64,000 bases of DNA, from positions 186,001-250,000 of the forward strand of contig JAOTOM010004948.1 in NCBI GenBank assembly GCA_034440615.1, read 5' to 3'. Below, in pieces: positions 1-11,398 of the stretch (the first letter of the stretch is position 1; each line of letters begins with the position of its first letter). The notes under the pieces were generated by a model. That model had not been told where the DNA came from, made no database searches, and was given only the letters and a program-made list of their open reading frames with translations. This DNA comes from Ashinkailepas kermadecensis (Eukaryota; Arthropoda; Thecostraca; Neolepadidae). The position numbers and the translations under genes were made by a program.

Positions 1-59
1 CAGTTCCTTGGGGTTCCTGAGTTCCTGTGGGGTGTCCTGATGCTTCCCGTGGTGGAGTT

Positions 60-405
60 GCTCATGAGTTGCAGCCTTTCTGTTAGGGAACATAAATACA
101 TAAATATTTAAGGCTTAATGGGAGCTACAGAGGCCCACCTCCACTGCCATCTACACATATTACTAGCATAATCCCACATTTTAAAGCATGAACTAAGACA
201 CCTGCTAGCATCAATCCGACCCCATCAGCCACAATTCCTATCCGCTAGTGCACAACTTAGAAGTACAAAATATGATTATTGGACTGAAATAATTTACCCA
301 CCCCATTTTTAAATACCTCCAATGAAGGACTCTCCACTAAATCACCAGGCAGCCTATTACATTGATCAAACCCTTTGACTCAAAACTTGTTGGCATTTAA
401 CCGTA
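60..405 (-). mobile_element. LINE 3' remnant (CR1/L2-like ORF2 C-terminus)
   Basis: Read on the minus strand, about 300-410 encodes a degraded C-terminal signature of CR1/L2-type LINE proteins (NRLPGDLVESPSLEVFKNG), like the W-N-x-L-P ... FKN-x-L-D ending of these ORF2 proteins. AT-rich sequence resembling a 3' UTR follows. The frame has in-frame stops, so this is a dead fragment. It is interrupted upstream by SINE-like sequence. The family assignment rests on this short motif only. Confidence 0.5.
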
Positions 406-409
406 CTGC

Positions 410-531
410 CAATTCCACCCGCGGCCAAATTGCGTGGGAGGTTGGCGACGCTGCATGGTCCACCGCGGCCAACCGGCATGGGAGGCTGGCGACGCTACAT
501 GACCCAGGAGTCGGATGCGTCGTAAAATAAC
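410..531 (+). mobile_element. SINE core fragment, partly duplicated
   Basis: Two adjacent copies of the conserved SINE core seen elsewhere in the window (CGCGGCCAA, then GGCGACGCTACATGAC, ending TGCGTCGTAAAA). The tRNA-like head is missing. The ending matches the tRNA-Lys-headed SINE at 50.3 kb better than the family with the CCAACCAA tail. Probably a 5'-truncated insertion with an internal duplication. Confidence 0.6.
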
Positions 532-764
532 TCAATGTTCTTCTTGTACTACACTTTGACTTGCCTATTCTGAATCGATGGCACCTGTGTGAATGCTTAA
601 ATTGAGGGGCATCATTGAGATCGGCATTATATAACCTTTTTGCTGTCTCCCATACTTGAGTGAGTACATATCTGCCGTTACAATGCCGTAAGCTTCTCAT
701 ATTTCACGTATTTTATGATTGAGTAATCAGTTAATCGGGCAGCGTTGAGTTGGAAACAGCATTA

Positions 765-767
<3 letters not shown>

Positions 768-827
<60 letters not shown>
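768..827. repeat. (TA)n microsatellite
   Basis: About 60 bp of uninterrupted TA dinucleotide. It is flanked on both sides by two similar copies of a short sequence (gttgagttggaaacagcattact near 745 and 885), so the flank is itself duplicated around the microsatellite. Confidence 0.95.
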
Positions 828-829
<2 letters not shown>

Positions 830-831
<2 letters not shown>

Positions 832-1570
832 CGCGCTCGTATATTCACGTGTTTTATGATTGAGGAATCAGTTAATCCGGTAGCGTTGAGTTGGAAACAG
901 CATTACTGAAATGGCGAGAAAAATGCGATACAGACAATGCATGCAAACGGCTCCTTTATTTGCAGTTATTTCATATAGAAAGTCCCTTTCTTCCCAGATT
1001 ACATGTCACATGATTGCAACATGCCACGAATCGTTTTCTCCTCCTTTGGGTGTATGAGTGGTTGTGGTGACTTCTGTCCAGAACGGGGCGCATCGACTAC
1101 TTTACTACTTAGTCTCGCCCTTGGATGTGCTCCAGAGGGGCCTCCCGCTGCTGGTCCGTCAGAAAGCCAATCTCCCGCCCATCTGCCTACGTACCAGGCA
1201 GTGACAAACAAACGACCTCCAGTCAGCATAGCGCTTGTCGCTTGGTGTCAGGAGTGCCGCTCCATCGCTCTGTGATTCAGTCACCGTGCTCTCAGTATTC
1301 AGCTCGGGTAGTTCCAGCTCGTGCCACATATCCGGCGGATGTACCATGAGTGTTTTTCATGCTTTTTCACATTAAATTACGGACACTCATTTAAGACAAA
1401 GCACAATGAAACTATCTTATCTGCAAGTAACAAGAAAACAGGTATGAAGAAGCCGCTCTCTTGACCGGCCCTCAGTGAAGTTTGACCGGGGCTCCAACCG
1501 TGTCTGGTCATAGTAGATCGGCCGGGCCGGGCTTCGGGTGATGTTTGGTGTATTTGCCACCTCTACTTCT
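830..1570. other. No gene recognised
   Basis: Unique-looking AT-rich to mixed sequence. Short open frames exist on both strands but show no domain, no paired splice sites and no composition shift. Probably intron of the zinc-finger gene. Confidence 0.5.
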
Positions 1571-1574
1571 GACA

Positions 1575-1835
1575 CTTACCCTCCCCGTGGAGTCCCAACC
1601 CTGCCCCGTGGTGGAGCCTTTGACACTCCCCTCCTGGTAGGGGAGTCCCGACCCTGCCCCGTGGTGGAGCATTTGACACTCCCCTCCTGGTAGGGAAGTC
1701 CCGACCCTGCCCCGTGGTGGAGCCTTTGACACTCCCCTCCTGGTAGGGAAGTCCCGACCCTGCCCCGTGGTGGAGCCTTTGACACTCCCCTCCTGGTAGG
1801 GAAGTCCCGACCCTGCCCCGTAGTGGAGCCTTTGA
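1575..1835. repeat. Minisatellite, about 55-bp unit, 5 copies
   Basis: Near-identical units with the core CCCGACCCTGCCCCGTGGTG followed by GAGCCTTTGACACTCCCCTC. It ends about 120 bp upstream of the acceptor of the first zinc-finger exon. Long open frames on the minus strand here come from the lack of stops in the unit. Confidence 0.95.
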
Positions 1836-1953
1836 CGCCACTCCCTTCCTCGCGGAGCAGTTCCGGAATTTGACCGGCGGCGGAGCGCATGCGCGCCGGC
1901 AGAGCTCCGGCGGCGTCTGGCCGCTGCACTCTCACGGCGTTCGCCCGTTGCAG

Positions 1954-2144
1954 GTGGCGCCGCGCTGCGGGAGACGGGCCAGTCGTGCGAGTTCTGCGGC
2001 CGCCACTTCGCCGCCTACTCGTCCTACCGCAACCACCTGGCCGTGCACCGCGGCGAGACCGAGTGCCCCATCTGCCGGCGGGTGTTCAGTCAGAAGGGCC
2101 ACCTGAAGGTCCACCTGCGTGCCGTGCACCACTGCGGTCAATAG
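1954..2144 (+). CDS. Alternative terminal zinc-finger exon 1
   Basis: Acceptor cgcccgttgcag/GT, then two bases plus 62 codons and TAG. The lead is GAALRETGQS if the upstream exon gives G. Finger 1 is CEFC ... HLAVH with the segment FAAYSSYRN; the linker is HRGETE; finger 2 is CPIC ... HLRAVH with FSQKGHLKV; the tail is HCGQ. All eight zinc ligands are present. GC content is much higher than in the flanks. The fingers most resemble those of exons 4 and 5 (YSSYR segment). It would act as a nuclear DNA-binding end of a transcription factor; the target is unknown. Confidence 0.88.
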
Positions 2145-2825
2145 GCCAGCGCCGGAGGCCACCCGTGTCGCGGGGTCACGGGGTCACGGTGGACGTGCGC
2201 AGTTGGACACGCTCTGCTCGCGTCGACAGGCGCGGTGTACCGAGTGGTGCGCGGTCACCGTGCACGCTGTGTGTTTGTGGCGGATGTTTTTCATTGTGTG
2301 TCGCTGTGCTTGATGCAATACACGCGATGACGTTACCTGGAGTTTACGACTCGTGGTCGGCGCTTTGTCAGCAGTGATGTCCGGAGGAGTAGCGCACTCA
2401 TTATTGTTATAAGCGATTGAAAAGTGTACCTTCTTTGTTAGTTTGAAGTTCTCCATACCAGAAAATGCTGTCACGACAGAATCTACCCTGCCATATCTGA
2501 AGTGAATTGCTGGGCGTCTCGCTGTCCATCTCTTATCATCATCTTTTTCGTCGATATATCTTCTTTGCTCACCAATGTATGATTATTTTGATCACGTGAA
2601 GTGCTACTATAAATGTTACCTGGTAGTTTGTTAGGATCAGCAACCCGTATGCTCTCGATTTTTCTGCCCGTTTTGCAAGAGGATTAGCAAGGTTCCCTCG
2701 AAACAAGTCATGAAAATAAAAGGCGATGCCAGGGATAATGACCTTAGTGGTACGTGCGGTATGTTTCCATTGACGATTCCACGGTCTACTGTATACACCA
2801 TGATTCACTTTGTATACGCCCAGCG
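2145..2825. other. 3' flank of zinc-finger exon 1, no further gene seen
   Basis: Contains the presumed 3' UTR of exon 1 and then unique intronic sequence. No coding signature, RNA gene or transposon end recognised. Confidence 0.5.
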
Positions 2826-3302
2826 TACAGTATCTACACTCCCTAGACATCTACACAGTATCTACACTCCCTAGACATCTACACAGTATCTACTCCCCCA
2901 GATATCTACACAGTGTCTACACTCCCCATACATATACACAGTACCTACTCCCCAGATATTTACACAGTATCTACTCCCCAGATATCTACACAGTATCCTC
3001 ACTCCCCAGACATCTACACGGTATCTATGCTCACCACACATCTACACAATATGTATCCAGTATCTGCACCCCCATCACCTCTACACAGTATCTATACTTC
3101 CCAAACATCTACACAGTATCAACACCCTAGACATCTACACAGTGTCTACACTTCCCAAACATATATGCAGTATCTGCACTCCCACGGACATATACACAGT
3201 ATCTACACTCCCCAGCCATCTACAGAATAAATACTCTCCCCAGACATCTACACAATGGCTACACTCCCCAGACATCTACACAAAATCTATGTATATCTAC
3301 AC
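2826..3302. repeat. Degenerate minisatellite, about 27-30-bp unit
   Basis: About 17 imperfect copies of a unit like CATCTACACAGTATCTACAC followed by TCCCCAGA. Divergence between units is high, so the array is older than most others here. Confidence 0.9.
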
Positions 3303-3579
3303 TCCCGGTGCAGGCATTCAGGAGCGCGGGGTGTCGACTCGGCCTGGGAGGTTTCCCATGCGTGGACTATCTGACACGAGATGGTGGTCAGTAGATGTTT
3401 GAAGGAATCAATACCCACGTGAAATCTGCCACCATTAAAAGACGATTTCGTTCACTAATAATCATATAATTGCATAGCTCTCCATGCTTGTGGCAGTCAT
3501 CAATTGACCTTCAGTGACAATATGTGCGGACAACATCCCAAGTAGACCTATGTGTTATGTCATCGGAATATGTAGCAGC

Positions 3580-4010
3580 TACGAGATATTCGCGAAATGC
3601 TGTGGAGCATGCCACTTCCTGAACACTGAGCAGACATCCTTCCTGAACAATTATCGGCACAGTGCTTCTTGGTGTGTGTCTATGCAGTCTACATGCATCG
3701 TTGCTAACAGTAGCTCGTTTATAAGTGTCACGCTTACTCTCACCATTACGGATTGTGATGCAGACATCCCTTAGCACAATTACAGATAAAAGAATCACCT
3801 ATCTTGCAATCTGTTGTGCAATATAATTTGTTGGTAGTATGGTATGGCTATCGCTATCGTTAACATAAGTATTGATGTTGTTGTTTCCTAAAATAAACGA
3901 AGAACACATGGGCTATTGGCTCAAAGTTAACCTTGAATCGCTTCAGCGATATTTTAAACCACATGTTTCCATAACACATTGCGACGTTCTACCTGATATG
4001 CATATCAGGT
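3580..4010 (-). mobile_element. Dispersed element family, copy 1 (carries a protein-like frame)
   Basis: Homologous over several hundred bases to the insertions at 35005-35494 and, reverse-complemented, 47840-48140. Shared landmarks include ATATTCGCGAAAT, CCACTTCCTGAACACTGAG and CACCATTACGGATTGT. On the minus strand the copy encodes ITIRNGE....DTY, which recurs in copy 3, but the rest of its frame is disrupted. Ends are not clear here; the complete copy at 35.0 kb has an 8-bp target duplication. Confidence 0.65.
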
Positions 4011-4599
4011 AACATTCATATGCAAACTAGAAATACGTAGTTTTTTTTCAACCAGCACCATACACAAGCACTTAGCTTGCAATTGTCCTTTTGGGATTTG
4101 GAATCCATTGGCACCAAAGTGCAAAATTATACTTTTTCTAGCGATTGACAATTGGTTTCAGCGACAATTAATGACAGCGATTGATTAATTTCAGTGTTTA
4201 GAGTTTAGGTTATTTCATATCTCGATAACTAATCAAGGTAACCGTATCAACCTGCATCTTTTCGGAACTGTCTCATGAGTGAAATCGTTTGAAGTGGAAA
4301 TTAAGCAACGTGCGACTCATAGTTTAAAGGTGGTGCTTCTTTTGAAACAGCGTATGAGCGGAAAAAGGAACACAAAATTATCAAGAAGAGCCCATAGCGA
4401 TCGGGATACATTTGTCGTGCGTATAACAACTCCGCAGCAAACTTCCATGATTCATTCTCTCCAGGGCTTTTTCGGAAAAAAACCTATTTTTGTCTCAACA
4501 ACATCTGAAACATTGCGCTGGATGTAGACCTTGTCTATTTGTTGCATGGAGCGTTGCTTGCAATAGCCTTCGAATGATGAGCTGTTCTCCCTTCTGCAG
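4010..4599. other. Intronic, no gene recognised
   Basis: AT-rich unique sequence between the dispersed element and zinc-finger exon 2. The open frame at 4279-4527 has no recognisable domain and no splice context. Confidence 0.5.
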
Positions 4600-4802
4600 G
4601 TGCTCCTCTGCATCCGGCCAGCATCTGTCACCTGTGCGGTCGTCAGTTCTCGTCCAGATCATCGTACCGACATCACCAGGCGCTTCATCGCGGCGAAACC
4701 AAGTGCCCCGTCTGTGACGAGGTCTTCTCCCAGAAGAGCAGCATGAAGAGACACATGAAGACTATGCATCCCACCGTGGAAGACATAGTGCATTTCCAGT
4801 GA
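4600..4802 (+). CDS. Alternative terminal zinc-finger exon 2
   Basis: Acceptor tctcccttctgcag/GT, a strong pyrimidine tract. Lead APLHPAS; finger 1 CHLC ... HQALH with FSSRSSYRH; linker HRGETK; finger 2 CPVC ... HMKTMH with FSQKSSMKR; tail PTVEDIVHFQ, then TGA. The tail is the longest of the six. The second finger closely matches exon 3 (VFSQKSxMKRH), suggesting these two are sister duplicates. The phase is identical to the other five exons. Confidence 0.9.
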
Positions 4803-6985
4803 ATGGTGTGGTGTTGATGGAGTGTTGAAATAGAGACGGAGTCGAGTTTATTCACTGGCGTCCAGTTTATCCCGTTGCGTCAAGTAGTATGGTGAAGCAC
4901 GGCACTGATTAAATTATAAAAATATCGTATTGCATGATTATTTTTGAGTTTCGATGCTCAATGCCTGGGAGAAAATAATGTGTGGATTCTGTTCTATTTT
5001 TGTTCGTCTGAAGCTGTAATATATGTATAACTTAAGTGGGGTTAGTGTTTGATGACATGTGTGGGAGCCAACTGCGCAGTTACGGAAGCTGCCAAACCGA
5101 ACCGGATATTTTTCTGGAATGCCAGAACAATATGTTTGGGCTGTCATTGCTGATTGTTTTTAACCCATGCATTTATGACACTTACTCCTTCTTGTCACAT
5201 AGTTATCAAATGTTCTAATTTATTCTTGCCAGGGTGGTAAACTGCCATTGGGAAAGTATGTCAGCTTCCATACCCAAAACAAAAACTGGTGCGACATGTC
5301 ACACCAATATTGTCAAGCCAACTTCACCAAATATTGTGCCCATAGAGTTCAGAATTCGGAGATCACCTCCGACCCCTTTCAATACATTTTTATTGGCGCT
5401 GAAGTATTGCAATGCTTTGAAATTCGGGCTTAGTTTTCTCTAAGTGAACTTGATTTGCCATCCCAAAGTTGTGTTTTCTAAATATATGCTGGCGGTCCTC
5501 ATTAACTTACTTCTTCTAACATTTTGTGTGGTGTTTTCTTTTTCTTCTAATCCGATTCAATAACTTCGTTTTGGTGATGTAACCGTCAAATATAATTTCA
5601 TCACGCAGGCATTTCATGTCGTTGTGATCACTATGTGCATGGTTTTCTAAAATAACTAAGATATCGGGGAGGGAAGTGGAGGGTGGAAACGGGACTAGCT
5701 GGTGGGGTGGAGGGGGGCGTCGCATTGCGTAACCATTCGTTCGGCTAAACGTGATAGATCCTCCTACCACACTTACGAGTATTTTCCGAGAAGCTTAAGA
5801 TGTTTGATTAAAGCTTTCATAGGGATAATTTATATTGTTGAGCGTACACGCTATAATTTTATACTTTTAAGATGCAAGTTGCATCTTTCCAATGATCCGA
5901 GCCGTATCTTTTTCAGGATATTGTGCACCTTTTCAGCGATACATGTATATTTGTTCAGACGGCAGCACGCGAATGCATTTACAGATAGACACACAGGTAG
6001 ATACACAGGCACATGCATAGCACATACGTAGATTGGCACACAGGCACACATACAGGTACATATACAGGTGCACACACAAGCACATACGTAGGTAGACACA
6101 ACCATAAACACACAGATGCACATGCATATACGTTTCTACGCATATTTCTCCTTTTAAGTAGTTTCTTCATTCGAAGTTGTCGGTAGATTTTCATGTGCAT
6201 AGTCCGATAAATTTATCACAGATTTCGTACGTGAAAATTGGTTTTGCAAAGTTTTCGGGAACGGTATGTATGTATTTGTGTGTGTGGGGTGGGGTGGGGT
6301 TGTGTGTATGTGGGTGGGATGGGGATGTATTTGTTCGGCTTCGACGCCAGTTGTTTAAAAACAACTGGGCGGATATCGCACAATTTGCACACGTGATGCA
6401 ACGGTTCGGCGGTCAGATTACGGTAGTGGTTCGGGTCACACTGGTCGCCCACATACACTCGTGTCACGTGCCGCCGACTGTAGTCAGCTGAAGTCAATCA
6501 GCCAGGGCTACAGCATGCGCCGGACGTCACACTAGCATCCATAGGTTCAACGCAAGTAAACACCCGCGTGCGATCGAATAGCCGTGGATTTAGGATATCG
6601 AGCCTGTGTAGGTCTTCAACTAGATCAGGTTAGGTTACTCTAGGATAGACTAAGGTAGGTTAGGTTGGGTTAGGTGAGTGGAGTTAGTTTCGTTCCGTTT
6701 AGTCGGTTGGACTGTAGTCAACTGTTTGGTGGCACAGCCTGCGTGGACAGGAATAGGCCGAAGTACTTAGCCGATGTAGAACACGCCGACATTACGGGAG
6801 TCTAGTGTGCGTCTAGTACGATAGTACGTACGACATTTAGTACGATGTGTGTATACTTCGGTACAAGTTGCGTGCGGAGCGACGTACCTCGCTGGGGCGA
6901 TTCCTCTTGCATGACTTTGGAATAACCGGTTCTGTTGCGACCTAAAATGTTGGCCACGTAGCAGATGCTTAGGTGTCGGACAATG
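4803..6985. other. Intronic, no gene; short microsatellite and TTAGG-like patch
   Basis: Unique AT-rich sequence. It includes a CA-rich stretch at about 5990-6125 (cacacaggcacat motifs), a GT/GGGGT-rich stretch at 6280-6330, and GGTTAGGTTA / TAGGTTAGGTTGGGTTAGG at 6625-6680, similar to the arthropod telomere repeat. No exon signature found. Confidence 0.5.
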
Positions 6986-6989
6986 GGGC

Positions 6990-7275
6990 ACATTGTTGGT
7001 CTGGATGTACCAGTGTTTGGCCACTGGTACACTGGTACACTGAATGCACCAGTGTTTGGCCACCAGTACACTGGGTGTACCAGTGTTTGGCCACTGGTAC
7101 ACTGGGTGTACCAGTGTTTAGCCACTGGTACACTGGATGTACCGGTGTTTTGCCGCTGATACACTGGATGTACCGGTGTTTGGCCACTGGTACATTGGGC
7201 GTATCAGTGTTTGGCCACTGGTACACTGGATGTACCATTGTTTGGCGACTGGTGCACTGGGTGTACCAGTTGGCA
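6990..7275. repeat. Palindromic minisatellite, about 31-bp unit, 9 copies
   Basis: Each unit contains the perfect inverted repeat GTACCAGTG - TTTGGC - CACTGGTAC or a one-base variant, so every repeat can form a 9-bp stem with a 6-base loop. Flanks are unrelated. Confidence 0.95.
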
Positions 7276-7489
7276 ACTGTTGACGTGTGTTAGTTGGCAA
7301 CTGTCCCCAGTGATGTGGGCATAATTCGCCCCCTCGTATAATGTTCGCTACGGGGTTGCAGCGTGCATTGCCATATTGCCGTGTATATTCGACAATTACA
7401 CGGTTTCTGAAACATGCACATACAATGATGCTGGAGCTAGCATTCCCACAACCCACCAGACGACACCACCGCCACTGGTGCAGCAGCCA

Positions 7490-8015
7490 ATCAGCTCAGC
7501 CGCAAATAGCCGTCAGCTGACTTGAATTTGCGTACAGGTCATACGCTCGTGGCTAAATGCACGTGGCTAAGTAATATTCACGCGAGCAGCCGTCAGCTGA
7601 CCTCAACTTACGTGCAGGTCAACTTACGTTCGTGGCTAAGTAATATTCACTCGAGCAGCCGTAGCTGACCTCAACTTACGTACAGGTCATACGCTCGTGG
7701 CTAAGTAATATTCACGCGAGCAGCCTTCGGCTGACCTCAACTTACGTGCAGGCCAACTTACGTTCGTGGCTACATGCCAACTTACGTTCGTGGCTACATG
7801 CACGTGGCTAAATGCTGCTTCACACGAGCAGCCGGCAGCTGACCTCAACTTACGTGCAGGCCATACGTTCGTGGCTACATGCACGTGGCTAAGTAATATT
7901 CACGCGAGCAGCCTTCAGCTGACCTCAACTTACGTGCAGGCCAACTTACGTTCGTGGCTACATGCACGTGGCTAAATGCTGCTTCACACGAGCAGCCGGC
8001 AGCTGACCTGACACC
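7490..8015. repeat. Minisatellite, complex unit of about 80 bp
   Basis: Copies share GAGCAGCCGTCAGCTGACCT, CAACTTACGTGCAGG and CGTTCGTGGCTAAGTAATAT blocks in varying order. The last copy (GAGCAGCCGGCAGCTGACCT) ends about 10 bases before the acceptor of zinc-finger exon 3, so the array runs almost up to the splice site. Confidence 0.93.
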
Positions 8016-8024
8016 CGCTTCCAG

Positions 8025-8212
8025 GCACCGGCTGGTCGGCAGGCATGACCTGCGAGGTGTGCGGCCGCCAGTTCCAGTCGGGCTCGTCGTTCAGACACCA
8101 CCGAGCCTTCCACCGCGGCGAGACCAAGTGCCCCGTGTGCGAGGAGGTCTTCTCGCAGAAGAGCAACATGAAGAGACACATCAGGTCGATGCACCCGTTT
8201 TACGTCGAATGA
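8025..8212 (+). CDS. Alternative terminal zinc-finger exon 3
   Basis: Acceptor acccgcttccag/GC. Lead TGWSAGMT; finger 1 CEVC ... HRAFH with FQSGSSFRH; linker HRGETK; finger 2 CPVC ... HIRSMH with FSQKSNMKR; tail PFYVE, TGA. All zinc ligands are intact. It is closest to exon 2. The repeat array upstream supplies most of the intron 3' end, but the final pyrimidine tract is unique. Confidence 0.9.
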
Positions 8213-9046
8213 CGGCTGCGTCGCGCCGCGCCGGTGTCGGACATGGTGGCCGCTTCACTCTGTAGGAACACCCACCGGTGGTAGCTGTCACTCAGCTGGT
8301 AAGGCCGGACGTCTGAGTTTCACCTGTGGCGCACCTGCTCTGTTTTATCGGTGTTTACCCCTGACTGCGGTGCTGCTGTCTGTTCGCCTTGATGTAGGTG
8401 ATGACCTTGATGTAGGTGATGATGTAGGTGATGACCTTGATGTAGGTTTGCGGCCCTGTACTTATTACCCGACAGGCAGCATTCAAGATGAAATATATTC
8501 ATTCGCTATATCTGGTTTGTTTTCCTCAAATGCGATGTGTCCACACGTGGCATGCGCAGTCGATGTAGGTATACACATGGCATACTCAGCCGATTTAGTA
8601 GATAAACACATGGCATACTGAGCCGATGTAGTAGGCATACACATGGCATACTGAGCCGGTCTAGAAGACATACCTGAAACCCGACGACACTAAGCGTCTG
8701 ACACTAGTCGAGTAGTAGTACCGTAGTAACCGATATAGTATATATGATACGTATGTAGATATCTAGATACGTAGATACCCTCGCGTATCTAGGATTTCAC
8801 CATGGGAGGCTTATTTTGAGGTGGCGACACTGATTAGGAAAAAGTCAGGGATGGGGGGAGGGGGGTTGTCCTCCAGTGTCCCTTCGTGTGTTCCGGTGAA
8901 GGGGCGCCTTTTCTTTTCGAAGGGACGCCTTCGGCTGGACAATCCAAAGGGCGTACACTCGAGCATCCTGAAGGGACGCCGCATCTCCATGGAAACGTCT
9001 TCCGGATCCAAAGGGCGGGGAGGGGGCCGCCCTCTTCGTCCCCGCA
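8213..9046. other. Intronic, short repeats only
   Basis: Contains a short (GATGTAGGTGATGACCTT)n run at 8390-8445 and three diverged copies of an ACACATGGCATACTGAGCCG unit at 8545-8665. The 8820-9020 block is GC-rich and open on both strands but has no recognised domain. Confidence 0.5.
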
Positions 9047-9350
9047 TTGGATCTCATCTCTGGATATATCCGAAACCCGACCACACCATTGCCTAAATCT
9101 GCCAACTCAAAACCACCGGGTGACCGCCGCCCAATATCTATCCTGTCGGCAATTGCAAAGATCGTCGAACTCGTCGTGAACCAACAAACTCGTGTCATGT
9201 TTCAGCATCACACATCAGTTCATCACACATGGCGGGTACAAAATTCAATATTCAAAAAGTCGGCATGGGTACAAAACTAATCATTCTACTGAAACTGTAT
9301 CACCTCTAATAACCGAGCGTATTTATAGGGCTGTTGACGAGGATGATTAA
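9047..9350 (+). mobile_element. LINE reverse-transcriptase fragment
   Basis: Translation from 9080 gives LPKSANSKPPGDRRPISILS, then AIAKIVELVVNQQ, the start of a non-LTR reverse-transcriptase domain (normally P-K ... N-x-R-P-I-S-L). After a frame change, 9264-9345 gives HGYKTNHSTETVS and YRAVDEDD, matching the next RT block (G-F-R-x-x-H-S-T-E-T-A). The piece is therefore a truncated, frameshifted LINE of the CR1/L2/Jockey group; the catalytic YxDD region is absent. Confidence 0.7.
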
Positions 9351-10390
9351 TGTCGTGGAATTTCTCCAAATGTGTTGATGTCAACCACAAGCATTGCTCA
9401 GAAAACTATATGCGAACAGACTACATGGATGCGATGCGAAATTGTTTGCAAGCAACCGTCCGGGTCAAACCAGACAAGCTATGGTCGTTGAGGACGACGA
9501 TGTGCCGATTTTATCAGTCAGGTAAGAATAGCGTTGCAGATTAACAAAAGTCATCACAAATAACACCCGACTAAAAAAGACATAATGACACCATTCTTGA
9601 TTTCTTTAGTCGTTGGTAGAGGGTCAGATCACTGTTGGTGGATCAATCGATATATCCGGCTTGGTGCCGGATATATCGAGTAGGATGGAACGTGGGAACA
9701 ACTGTCCAGCCTCACTGGTCCCAGAATCTAGCGATTGTGACTGGCTAAATCATGGTGTCGCTGCTTCCCAAAGACACTGCCTGAGTGGCACATATTGCGT
9801 TCGATGTTAGGGCAAAATGTTGGACCTATGGATTGAGTGAAATTCGTCCAGCGACGAGATTATTGGAACGCATGATGTACGCTTTCATATATCGATTGAT
9901 GTTTGAATAGTTCATGCATGCATACATTTATGTTTTGGAAAAAGAAGCAACAGCAGGGAAAGCAGACGAACATATCTGGAAGGCCTTCACACAACACTTG
10001 TGGCAGAAGTTGATGCATCGTTAGATGGTTCTGGCAAACTACATGGGAGTTGTAGCGAAGAATTAAATTAAAACCCAACTTGCTCCACTTGTGCTGCCGT
10101 TCGGACGCTACAGTAAGCTGTTATTGGCCTGCATATTTTGTTGCATCCATGCATTGCCACACTTGCCTCTTTAATTCTAGTCGAACAACTACTGTGCGAT
10201 TCGGCGCGAGCCTATGGTTTCTGATCGACTGGCCTCCACGGGCGGAACATTTCGACACCTAACACTTCGTACAGCCCGAGTGCGCCACCGGAGTCGAGGT
10301 CGGACCGCGTCTAAACAGACGCGTCTAGACGGACGCGGCGACGTTGAATGCGATTTGCAACCGTAAATATGTCCCTGAGGAAAAAGTAGT
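9351..10390. other. Intronic; contains a perfect 14-bp inverted repeat
   Basis: No exon recognised. At 9647-9660 and 9666-9679 lies TCGATATATCCGGC with its exact reverse complement separated by TTGGT, a strong hairpin candidate. The remaining sequence is unique. Confidence 0.55.
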
Positions 10391-10394
10391 GATT

Positions 10395-10915
10395 GTCCAG
10401 CCTGTGCGGCAGCGTCTGTGCCTGGCACATCAGCTCTGTCCGGCAGCGTCTGTGTCTGGCACATCAGCTCTATCCGGCAGCGTCTGTGTCTGGCACATCA
10501 GCTCTGTCCGGCAGCGTCTGTGTCTGGCACATCAGCTCTGTCCGGCAGCGTCTGTGTCTGGCATATCAGCTCTGTCCGGCAGCGTCTGTGTCTGGCACAT
10601 CAGCTCTGTGCGGCAGCGTCTGTGTCTGGCACATCAGCTCTGTCCGGCAGCGTCTGTGTCTGGCACATCAGCTCTGTCTGGCGGCGTCTGTGCCTGGCAC
10701 ATCAGCTCTGTGCGGCAGCGTCTGTGTCTGGCACATCAGCTCTGTCCGGCAGCGTCTGTGCCTGGCACATCAGCTCTGTCCGGCAGCGTCTGTGTCTGGC
10801 ACATCAGCTCTGTCCGGCAGCGTCTGTGTCTGGCACATCAGCTCTGTGCGGCAGCGTCTGTGTCTGGCATATCAGCTCTGTCCGGCAGCGTCTGTGTCTG
10901 GCACATCAGCTCTGC
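10395..10915. repeat. Minisatellite, 34-bp unit, about 15 copies
   Basis: Nearly perfect copies of CGGCAGCGTCTGTGTCTGGC + ACATCAGCTCTGTC. It has no stops in several frames, which produces long spurious open frames that run into zinc-finger exon 4. The array ends about 95 bp upstream of that exon. Confidence 0.97.
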
Positions 10916-11008
10916 GACTGAACGTGCTCAACAGTTGCAGCGTGCTTTGCAGCTTGATGTTCTGTCGGCCCTGGCAGGATTGTAACTGTATTCCGTTTTG
11001 CTTTTCAG

Positions 11009-11202
11009 CCGGCATGCCGGGAGGCCCGTTCCGCAAGGATTGCGAAGTATGTGGATACCCGTTTACCTCTTACTCGTCGTACCGGAAGCACCTGGCACTG
11101 CACCGTGGGGAGACCAAGTGCCCTGTGTGTCATCGGGTCTTCACACAGAAGGGAAACATGAAGATGCACCTGAAAACCGTGCATCGAAACGTTACTCTTT
11201 AA
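11009..11202 (+). CDS. Alternative terminal zinc-finger exon 4
   Basis: Acceptor ttttgcttttcag/CC, the best pyrimidine tract of the series. Lead GMPGGPFRKD; finger 1 CEVC ... HLALH with FTSYSSYRK; linker HRGETK; finger 2 CPVC ... HLKTVH with FTQKGNMKM; tail RNVTL, TAA. The zinc ligands are complete. Its second finger is almost the same as in exon 5 (VFTQKGxMKxH). Confidence 0.92.
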
Positions 11203-11398
11203 GTATTGTTCCATGACTCTAGGCTAGTGATTATTTATAACTTTCCGTTTTTCCTGGCCCCTTGAGGCGGGCCGATATGTCATGCGCTTCCAAAACAACC
11301 TCCTTTTTAGCAAGCATATTCAACATCAGTGTGCTTCTGAGTTGCCACTATCCACCACACATGCAAATCCAATGTGTCTGATAATGCATGTCTGACGA
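11203..11398. other. 3' flank of zinc-finger exon 4
   Basis: Presumed 3' UTR and intron. No clear AATAAA within 200 bases; nothing else seen. Confidence 0.4.

Noticed and set aside
10344..11202. Reading the 34-bp repeat as an N-terminal extension of zinc-finger exon 4
   Set aside because: A strong acceptor (ttttgcttttcag) lies between, and the phase used by the other five finger exons starts at 11009.
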